DNA from: Cryomorphaceae bacterium
GTDB lineage: Bacteria; Bacteroidota; Bacteroidia; Flavobacteriales; Schleiferiaceae
Length of the DNA stretch: 8,369 nucleotides
Assembly (NCBI GenBank): GCA_003445735.1
Contig: DMCR01000033.1
Span: 1-8,369 of the forward strand
Reading direction: 5' to 3'
The first letter of the stretch is position 1. Each line of letters starts with the position of its first letter. A program made the translations under genes and the position numbers. This document shows, one piece after another, positions 1 to 5,720 of the stretch. Below the pieces are notes generated by a model. That model did no database searches. It had not been told where the DNA came from and saw only the letters and a list, made by a program, of their open reading frames with translations.

Positions 1-349
1 GAGTAATTTGATCAGGAATTGGTCGAAAAGTCTTTAGGTCAACCGAAACTATCCCCCCCAATTGCATCCCAACATATAAAACGGAATCATCAGTGCATAA
101 TAGACTCTGAATGTTATTCGAACGAATAACATTTGTTGAATCCTGGAAATCAAAAAGCTCTGCCTGACCTTCATTATAGCGATACAAACCATCGCGTGTA
201 CCTATCCATACAAAACCCCATTGGTCTTGAACTACAGAATAAACAGTCGGATTCTTTAACCCTGATTCTGTTCCAATTATATTCACATTTTGTGAATACA
301 AGAGAATACAGAAAAATTGAGGAATAATTGTAAAAAGAAACTTGTTCAC
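1..349 (-). CDS. Regulator-propeller sensor, N-terminal part (possible hybrid two-component regulator), cut by left edge
   Basis: An open frame of 116 codons runs from GTG at 349 off the left edge without a stop. The first residues, MNKFLFTIIPQFFCILLYSQ, form a signal peptide with a basic start, a hydrophobic core and a likely cleavage near SQ-N. They are followed at about residues 30-62 by a classic regulator-propeller (Reg_prop) repeat: GLKNPTVYSVVQD, then GFVWIGTRDGLYRY. A second blade begins near residue 78 (NNIQSLL, then LYVG, GGIVSVD). In Bacteroidota such repeats build the periplasmic sensor of hybrid two-component systems and some other regulators that induce glycan-use loci. The kinase and DNA-binding parts would lie outside the window, so the output type is unknown. 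An in-frame TAA three codons upstream of the GTG, together with the signal peptide, fixes this start. No Shine-Dalgarno sequence is visible. The gene follows the PUL operon in the same direction, behind its terminator, and probably has its own promoter. It may regulate this PUL, which is inference from position. Confidence 0.8.
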   Translation of the reverse strand, partial: MNKFLFTIIPQFFCILLYSQNVNIIGTESGLKNPTVYSVVQDQWGFVWIGTRDGLYRYNEGQAELFDFQDSTNVIRSNNIQSLLCTDDSVLYVGMQLGGIVSVDLKTFRPIPDQIT

Positions 350-363
350 GACTGAAAATTACT

Positions 364-394
364 AAAAAAAGAGGGCCCTATTCAGGGCCCTCTT
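364..394 (-). terminator. Rho-independent terminator of the PUL operon
   Basis: Read on the minus strand, an 11-base arm AAGAGGGCCCT (394-384), a four-base loop GAAT and a perfectly complementary arm AGGGCCCTCTT (379-369) are followed by a run of seven T (370-364, overlapping the arm end). It begins 25 bases after the stop codon of the T9SS protein gene and ends 14 bases before the GTG of the sensor gene. On the plus strand no T-run follows the hairpin, so it works in one direction only. It should end transcription of the five-gene operon and insulate the sensor gene. Confidence 0.93.
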
Positions 395-419
395 AACTTA
401 CTAACCTATTGCAAGGACA

Positions 420-2120
420 TTAATTCAAAGCAATACGAACAACTGATTCAGAAGAACCGTTTTGAACGCGTACGATATACATACCGCGTGGCATTGAGGC
501 CACATCAAGACGTGTTTCTGTTTCGAACGATTCTTCAAGAACTTTCGCCCCAGTAATGTTGAACATTGTTACTACAGAGCGAAGGCCAGTAGTATTCTCA
601 ACAATCAAAATATCAGAAGCAGGGTTTGGCTTAATAGAGAAGCTCTCTCCTAATTCTTCAACTCCAATATTTGTACAAGGACCACATTCTTCCCAACAAT
701 TGACATCCAAAATAGTATCACTAGTACTTGTCATCAAAAGTCTGTTTGTGTAAGGACCGCTTGTTAGCGTACAAATACTATCGTTAGTTGCAGGATCCAA
801 AGACTCCTCAGTAGAGCCTGCAGAAGTTCCTTTATTGTATTTGTATTCCATTGTTTCACCTGACATTCTAGACAATGTCAATTCCCAGACATTATCCCCA
901 TCATCATCAGTCATTGGAAGACCTGGCGCTGCCCAACCGTTGATTGTTCCCCCGCGAAGGAAAGCGCTATCGTTAGGATGGCCAGAAAGATCAACTCTAA
1001 AAGTAACATCTACTGGAACTGGTGGTGCTGGACACGTACCGTCAACAGTACATTCTCCAAAACATGTTCTTAGACGGAAGTCGCTTGTTAGCGTACCCGT
1101 TTGTCTATCATTATAGTTAGCTGGATCACCACAAGGTTTTCCCGCAAGTTGTTCCTTACATCCCCAAGACGGACAAGCGCCGTTGGTGAATGTGAAGAAT
1201 GAGAAGAATCCAGTATCCTTAGCTCTTGTAATACTGTAAATACTATCACCGATTGGATACATTTCATTATCCCCTGGATTTCCGAAATTACCTCCACCTG
1301 CAAGGAATACTCCCGAGGTATCAACAGTCTGGTTGCTCATATTCACCTGCATGGTGACATAAACTTGGCCAGGAACAGCATAAGCTGAGTTGTATTCTTT
1401 TCCATCCAAAATTGTATCGCCATTCAAAACGGCAAAACGGTTCGTGTAAATTCCGCTTGTTTTAGTTCCCGGAGTTCCAGGCGCGAAATTCTCTTGATTT
1501 GTCCAACCATCTAATGTGAACTTGTATTCAATAGAATCGTTTGTTAATGGCAATGACGCCGTCCAAATGCTATCGCCTTCTGGATCAGACATTGGATTAC
1601 AAGATCCACACCAACCATTAAAGCTACCGTTTACATATACCGTACCATAGGTTATGTTGGTATCTCTCATATCAACAATGAAAGTAGTCATCTTTGTAGG
1701 TGGTGGTGCCGGACAAACCGTGTCATTAACACATGTTCCAAAACAAAACAATAGAGTAGTGTCTTGGCCAAACGCAGGAAGAATTCTATCATCATAGTTA
1801 GATGGGTCAGCACAAGGAAGTCCGTTAAGATTTTCTTTGGTTCCCCAATCATTGGCGTTGGCAGGGCTATTTAGGAAAATAAAATTTCCTCCGCCTGCTC
1901 CACTGAGAGAGACAGTCCCCTCATATACACCATTACCGTCAGCATCTGTTAGCTGAAGTGCATTGGCACCTCCAACAACCCCGCCTCCAGCATAAAGTCC
2001 ATTAGGACCTACGGTGATATTGGCAGTGTTAACCTTGAAGGTAACATTGTAGTTCTGTGAATACCCAAGCATAGGCATACACAACATTAATAAAGCGTAA
2101 ATTTTTTTCATGTTAAGCAT
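420..2120 (-). CDS. Secreted T9SS cargo protein with duplicated A-B modules, probable glycan-binding protein
   Basis: This 566-residue protein has a signal peptide (MKKIYALLMLCMPMLGYSQ, cleavage near S-Q) and a C-terminal type A sorting domain at about residues 493-566, with FSIKPNPASD, then GAKVLEE and LPRG-like MPRGMYIVRV. It should be exported by Sec and then by T9SS to the surface or medium. Between these lie four modules. A1 (24-139) and A2 (253-366) share the signature G.PC.DP.NY.DR and end in CFG.C....CPAPP. B1 (145-248) and B2 (370-481) share VYVNGSFNGW / FLRGGTINGW, an acidic D-GD-W stretch, EYK[FY] and YTNR. The B signature resembles the CBM48/AMPK glycogen-binding pattern (V.G.FN.W, EYKF), so a beta-sandwich carbohydrate-binding role is likely but unproven. 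No catalytic motif is seen. Module edges are rich in cysteines, suggesting disulfides. It is the last gene of the operon, 16 bases after the GH16 stop. A second ATG at 2111 gives the more typical signal peptide start and is an equally good or better choice. Neither start has a clear Shine-Dalgarno. Confidence 0.88.
   Translation of the reverse strand: MLNMKKIYALLMLCMPMLGYSQNYNVTFKVNTANITVGPNGLYAGGGVVGGANALQLTDADGNGVYEGTVSLSGAGGGNFIFLNSPANANDWGTKENLNGLPCADPSNYDDRILPAFGQDTTLLFCFGTCVNDTVCPAPPPTKMTTFIVDMRDTNITYGTVYVNGSFNGWCGSCNPMSDPEGDSIWTASLPLTNDSIEYKFTLDGWTNQENFAPGTPGTKTSGIYTNRFAVLNGDTILDGKEYNSAYAVPGQVYVTMQVNMSNQTVDTSGVFLAGGGNFGNPGDNEMYPIGDSIYSITRAKDTGFFSFFTFTNGACPSWGCKEQLAGKPCGDPANYNDRQTGTLTSDFRLRTCFGECTVDGTCPAPPVPVDVTFRVDLSGHPNDSAFLRGGTINGWAAPGLPMTDDDGDNVWELTLSRMSGETMEYKYNKGTSAGSTEESLDPATNDSICTLTSGPYTNRLLMTSTSDTILDVNCWEECGPCTNIGVEELGESFSIKPNPASDILIVENTTGLRSVVTMFNITGAKVLEESFETETRLDVASMPRGMYIVRVQNGSSESVVRIALN
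678..2051 (-). repeat. Intragenic A-B-A-B module duplication
   Basis: Within the T9SS protein gene, the unit A1-B1 (about 2051-1377) is repeated as A2-B2 (about 1364-678). Aligned by eye, A1 and A2 share the Cys-containing DP.NY.DR segment and the CFG.C/CPAPP ending. B1 and B2 share the N-G-W strand, the acidic loop, the EYK strand and YTNR followed by DTILD. At the DNA level the copies are clearly diverged, apart from short matches around the CPAPP-coding segment, so the duplication is old rather than a recent tandem repeat. Confidence 0.82.
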
Positions 2121-2136
2121 TATTTATGGTTAGTAA

Positions 2137-3303
2137 TTATTGAAATACTCTTATATAATCCACCAGCATATACTGGGGGAATTGGGTTGAAGGGCCGATT
2201 GGGCCAGGCCAATTTCCTTCTACGGCAATATTTAAAATAAAGAAAAACTTTTGATGAAAAGCAGATAGGTTGGCAATGTTGAGCGTGTGATAAAGTGAAT
2301 TATCCACATACCACTTAATTGAATTGCTGTTCCAAACAATGGAGAATACGTGGAATTCATCATTGAACATTTCACCGTTAGGAAGGCTCGTATTTCCCCC
2401 ATATGAGGCATGTGAGCCGTTGTTCGACCAGTGGGCCGTACCATAAACCGTACGGTCATTATATCCCTCGCCACCAATTAGTTCCATAATATCAATCTCA
2501 CCACAAGAGGGCCACCCTGCGGTAGAATAATCATCGCCCAGCATCCAAAGCGCCGGCCAAATACCTTGTCCATGTGGAAGCTTAGCTCTTATATCAATTC
2601 TGCCGTATTGGAAACTCCGTTTTTCTTTAGTAATTATTCGTGCTGAGGTAAATGGAGCACCTAAATATGTTTCTTGCTTTGCAGTGATTCGAAGATAACC
2701 TTGGTCAAGCTCTGCGTTGTTGGTGCCAGACCTGTAGCATTGGCTTTCATTGTTTCCCCAACCCCAACTGCCAGTTCCGGTTTCGTAGCTCCAATCTTGA
2801 AGATTGAGTTGTTCATCATCAAATTGTTCCTCCCAAACCAAGGACATACCGGGATAACTGTTAGGTGTGCTAAATCCAGAACCATCAATTGGTGGAGCGC
2901 CATCATCATTTAAAAGAACGACTTGGGCATAAGGTTCAGGAACTGTAGCGTTAGATGGATTGCTGAATGATATCCAAAAAGACTCAGTATTCTCAGAATC
3001 TTCATCACCATATATAGTTATCGTGAATACACCTACGCTCTCTCCTTTTGGGATTTCAAGTGTGCCTTGAATCGATTCAAAATCTTCACCTTCCGTTGCA
3101 TTCACCTCGCTGGTTTGATAATCTACAGTGACCGGTCTTGGCGCCGCCTCACTGAGGTATACGTAAAAGTCCACCGTATGTGTATTGTGCCCTTCATCTA
3201 TTTCAAGATCGCTGGCACTCAAACGCGGAGTTGTAGGAGCCTCGCAACCTAAAATCGCCAAACACCAAAGAAAAACTGCTAATATTTGAGTCGCTTTACT
3301 CAC
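2137..3303 (-). CDS. Lipoprotein GH16 endo-beta-glucanase (laminarinase type) with N-terminal Calx-beta domain
   Basis: This 388-residue protein has a lipoprotein signal with lipobox LAILGC (Cys20). A Calx-beta-like domain spans about residues 28-133 (E.D-EG near 36, TEGEDFESIQGTLEIPKGE, D-EDSENTESFWISFSNPSNA, V.L.NDD). A glycoside hydrolase family 16 domain spans about 150-388. The catalytic motif GEIDIMELIG gives E269 as nucleophile, D271, and E274 as acid/base. The ExDxxE spacing is that of the beta-bulge subgroups that include laminarinases. GQGIWPALWML (245-255), WPSCGEIDIME and NIAVEGNWPG (358-367) match beta-1,3-glucanases closely. It should hydrolyse internal beta-1,3 (or mixed beta-1,3/1,4) glucan bonds while held by its lipid, probably on the outer membrane. 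The residues after Cys20 are not a strong surface-export signal, so facing is uncertain. The start is GTG at 3303: an in-frame TGA lies just upstream and the signal peptide begins there. The gene starts 8 bases after the PKD gene stop. Exact subfamily and substrate are inferred. Confidence 0.93.
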   Translation of the reverse strand: MSKATQILAVFLWCLAILGCEAPTTPRLSASDLEIDEGHNTHTVDFYVYLSEAAPRPVTVDYQTSEVNATEGEDFESIQGTLEIPKGESVGVFTITIYGDEDSENTESFWISFSNPSNATVPEPYAQVVLLNDDGAPPIDGSGFSTPNSYPGMSLVWEEQFDDEQLNLQDWSYETGTGSWGWGNNESQCYRSGTNNAELDQGYLRITAKQETYLGAPFTSARIITKEKRSFQYGRIDIRAKLPHGQGIWPALWMLGDDYSTAGWPSCGEIDIMELIGGEGYNDRTVYGTAHWSNNGSHASYGGNTSLPNGEMFNDEFHVFSIVWNSNSIKWYVDNSLYHTLNIANLSAFHQKFFFILNIAVEGNWPGPIGPSTQFPQYMLVDYIRVFQ

Positions 3304-3311
3304 TGTTGTAT

Positions 3312-4184
3312 TTAAGATTCAGAATAGAGCGTGAAACGCCAAAGTCCCGGACCATAGTCAATCTCAACCTCCATATAACGATCTCCATTAATTTCAGTCA
3401 TCGAAACAATATCATAGGTAATCGATGAAATCGGTTGACCTACTTCCATGTTATTGGCAACTTTATGCAGGCCAATGAATGCTCCTGTACCCACAACTTT
3501 TAATTGATCAGGATTTGTTCCATTTGCAGGAATAATTTCAAAACCATGTGTTCCACTTTGCCATGCAGACTGGGTTCCTTGAAGGTCAGATTCAGGAAAG
3601 CATCCCTCTGGAGAAAATCCAAAAATCGGTTCTCCCCAAAAATCACCATTTGAATTGTAAACCATATCACCAGTTGCTTTAAAGGTCCACTCGTCGTTAA
3701 ACGTACAGGGTCTATCAACAGCCCCATTGCCATCAATGGCCCACCATTGTTGACCTGCATCTGAACCAACCCATAGTGCACCGGCTTGCGGAGCAATTTT
3801 CCAAGTACGCTGGTTACACTCGGTCAGCCATTCTACGGCGCCAACACATGGAGGAGGACCGTCTTTATAAATTTCAACCTGTCCGGTTATTGAGGCCGAG
3901 CCACCTTGATTAAATACAGTGTGAGTAATGTCATACACACCCATGGAACCAATAAAGACTTGTACATTTTCTCCTGTATAAGTACCTACTCCATCTACCT
4001 CCCAAGAGAACAAAAACGGATCTCCAGAAGATGTAGATGTAAAGTCCACAGTATTACTGTCAACATATGACATAGTGTAATCTGCCTGAGGTAAAGCACC
4101 TAATTCTGTATGACCGGCTTCACTTGGTTCACAAGAGACAACCGCAACAGATATAACTATAATGGATAATATATTCTTAAACAT
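3312..4184 (-). CDS. PKD-domain lipoprotein, probable surface glycan-binding protein
   Basis: This 290-residue protein begins with a lipoprotein signal peptide (lipobox VAVVSC, Cys18). A PKD-like beta-sandwich lies at about residues 32-106, with DFTSTSSGDPFLFSWEVDG, then GVYDITHTVFNQGGSAS and a closing QVEIYK. After a short CVG linker, a C-terminal domain (about 113-288) shows LTECNQRTWKIAPQAG, QQWWAIDG, RPCTFNDEWTFKATGDMVYN and a final YGPGLWRFTLYS strand. This second domain is rich in Trp and has five cysteines (113, 123, 160, 195 and the lipid Cys18). PKD lipoproteins with such a C-terminal domain commonly sit right after SusC/SusD in marine beta-glucan loci, where they fill the SusE/SusF-like role of holding polysaccharide at the cell surface. 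That is knowledge of the locus type. The binding function here is inferred, and no catalytic residues were recognised. The gene lies 12 bases after susD-like stop and 8 bases before the GH16 start. Start ATG at 4184 is set by the signal peptide. Confidence 0.85.
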   Translation of the reverse strand: MFKNILSIIVISVAVVSCEPSEAGHTELGALPQADYTMSYVDSNTVDFTSTSSGDPFLFSWEVDGVGTYTGENVQVFIGSMGVYDITHTVFNQGGSASITGQVEIYKDGPPPCVGAVEWLTECNQRTWKIAPQAGALWVGSDAGQQWWAIDGNGAVDRPCTFNDEWTFKATGDMVYNSNGDFWGEPIFGFSPEGCFPESDLQGTQSAWQSGTHGFEIIPANGTNPDQLKVVGTGAFIGLHKVANNMEVGQPISSITYDIVSMTEINGDRYMEVEIDYGPGLWRFTLYSES

Positions 4185-4196
4185 AATTATTGATTT

Positions 4197-5711
4197 TTAG
4201 TACCCTGGGTTTTGTGTTAATACTCCTTGACTTGCATCAATTTCTTGTTGAGGAATAGGCAGATATCTATGCGTATTGATGTCAAAACCTTGAGTGCCTA
4301 AAACATCTTGAGCATTACCTGTTCTAATCAAATCAAAGAATCTATGTCCTTCGGTAGCAAGTTCCATTCGGCGTTCCTCATAAATATCATCTAACAATTG
4401 ATTTCCTGAACTTGATAGTGGCGAGAGACCTACTCTATTTCTCACTTGATTCACATACGATAAAGCTGTTGCCTCAGATCCATTGGAACGCACTAACCCT
4501 TCAGCCGCCATTAACAAAACATCAGCATATCTTATTTCACGAATATTGTTGCCCCAATTCAAAGCTGGATCTCCGTCCGGAGCAGTATTGTTGGCAAGGG
4601 GCGCATATTTTCTCATGAAATAGCCTGTATTCTGGTATCCCGCGGTGTAGGACGCCCCTGCTACGGCAGATGCATCGATAATTGTATGCTGGTATCTTGG
4701 ATCATTGGCCATAGCTGCTTCAAGCTCCGTTGAAACGGGACAAAAACCCCAGCCAGTTGCATATGTAGGACCATTATAGTCGCGCATTCCAATAAATTGA
4801 ACACCAACATTACCTTCGCCGCCTCCCCAGCCAAATGAACCCCAATCAGAGGCTGAATTTTCGCTGTAGGTGATTTCAAAGACGCTCTCAGATGACCATT
4901 CCCCAGCTTTCGTCCAAATATCTTCATAGTTACCAAGTAGCCCGTATTGGCCAGACTGAATGACAGACTCACATAGAGAAGCAACTTGACTCATCTTGCT
5001 TTCGTCATTTTGGAATAATAGTACTCTGGCGAGTAATGCTTCGGCTGCACCTTTTGTAGCGCGGCCAATCTGATTAGCACTTACAGATGAAGGTAAAACT
5101 TGGATGGCCGCCTCTAAGTCAGTAATGATCAATGAGTAGATAGAATCTGGGCCAACCTGCTTTACAGTATAATATTCTGAAGCTCCTAAAGTGTGATCTA
5201 TATAAACGACATTTCCAAACAAGCGAACCAAGTCAAAGTAAAATTTGGCTCGTAAGAATCTCGCCTCACCCTTAGTTCGTACGCGGAAAGCTTCAGAAGC
5301 ATCCTCAATACCATCGATTTTCTCTAGGTACAGATTAGCTCTGTAAATTCCTTTGTAGTTTTTCTGCCAAAAACCTCTCTGAGGTCCAAGGTTAGGCGTC
5401 AGAGTAAAGTTGTTGTAGGCAACCCACGACGGTTGGTCTGATGCATCGCTTCCTCCAGCATAAGTATCATCTGATGCAACGTTCTGCAAGAACCGGAACA
5501 TGGTGAACCCCCATTGATCATTCCATTGAAGCACGTCATAAATGCTCACTAAGGCTTCAAAAGCCTGATCTTCATTCTGATAATAATTTACTTCCAAAAC
5601 CCTTCCTACAGGACGTGTATCTAGGAAGTCCTTAGAACAGGAACCTAAAACAAGGGATAGAGAGACTATTAAACTAACCCAAATACTTTTGTTACTAATA
5701 TTATTTTTCAT
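4197..5711 (-). CDS. SusD/RagB-family outer-membrane glycan-binding lipoprotein
   Basis: This 504-residue protein is of usual length for SusD homologues. The lipoprotein signal ends in lipobox VLGSC (Cys25), followed by SKDFLDTRP, the standard opening of the family. N-terminal helices carry the usual features (YYQNEDQAFEALVSIYDVL at about 43-61; EARFLRAKFYFDLVRLFG at 149-166). The C-terminal RagB/SusD signatures are REIRYADVLLMAAE (391-404), LSYVNQVRNRVGL (417-429), EERRMELATEGHRFFDLIR (445-463) and YLPIPQQEID (483-492), ending in NPGY. SusD proteins lid the SusC transporter at the cell surface and deliver oligosaccharides to it. The gene starts 9 bases after the SusC stop. The spacer contains AAGGA (5719-5715), only 3 bases from the ATG, which is a weak and close Shine-Dalgarno-like match. 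The glycan bound is inferred from the neighbouring GH16 enzyme to be a beta-glucan. Confidence 0.97.
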   Translation of the reverse strand: MKNNISNKSIWVSLIVSLSLVLGSCSKDFLDTRPVGRVLEVNYYQNEDQAFEALVSIYDVLQWNDQWGFTMFRFLQNVASDDTYAGGSDASDQPSWVAYNNFTLTPNLGPQRGFWQKNYKGIYRANLYLEKIDGIEDASEAFRVRTKGEARFLRAKFYFDLVRLFGNVVYIDHTLGASEYYTVKQVGPDSIYSLIITDLEAAIQVLPSSVSANQIGRATKGAAEALLARVLLFQNDESKMSQVASLCESVIQSGQYGLLGNYEDIWTKAGEWSSESVFEITYSENSASDWGSFGWGGGEGNVGVQFIGMRDYNGPTYATGWGFCPVSTELEAAMANDPRYQHTIIDASAVAGASYTAGYQNTGYFMRKYAPLANNTAPDGDPALNWGNNIREIRYADVLLMAAEGLVRSNGSEATALSYVNQVRNRVGLSPLSSSGNQLLDDIYEERRMELATEGHRFFDLIRTGNAQDVLGTQGFDINTHRYLPIPQQEIDASQGVLTQNPGY

Positions 5712-5720
5712 TGTTCCTTG

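Noticed and set aside
133..327. Open frame of 64 codons on the plus strand.
   Set aside because: It lies antisense within the sensor gene, has no recognisable motif, and the minus-strand frame has a clear signal peptide and propeller repeats.
369..394. The GC-rich inverted repeat as a bidirectional terminator or a protein-binding palindrome.
   Set aside because: A T-run follows it only on the minus strand, and its position right after the operon's last stop codon fits a one-direction terminator.
350..419. Possible promoter for the sensor gene; TAATTTTC at 361-354 resembles the Bacteroidota -7 box TAnnTTTG.
   Set aside because: No TTG lies at the right distance upstream, where the terminator hairpin sits, and the transcript would start almost at the GTG. 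Not supported as a promoter.
758..1096. A 15-base identical segment, CGCTTGTTAGCGTAC, occurs at 758-772 and 1082-1096.
   Set aside because: It codes for TLTS in non-equivalent places of modules B2 and A2. Only two copies exist, so chance or local similarity within a repetitive gene explains it.
835..1116. Open frame of 93 codons on the plus strand.
   Set aside because: It is antisense to the A-B-A-B protein gene, has low-complexity composition and no family features. It is a shadow of the real gene.
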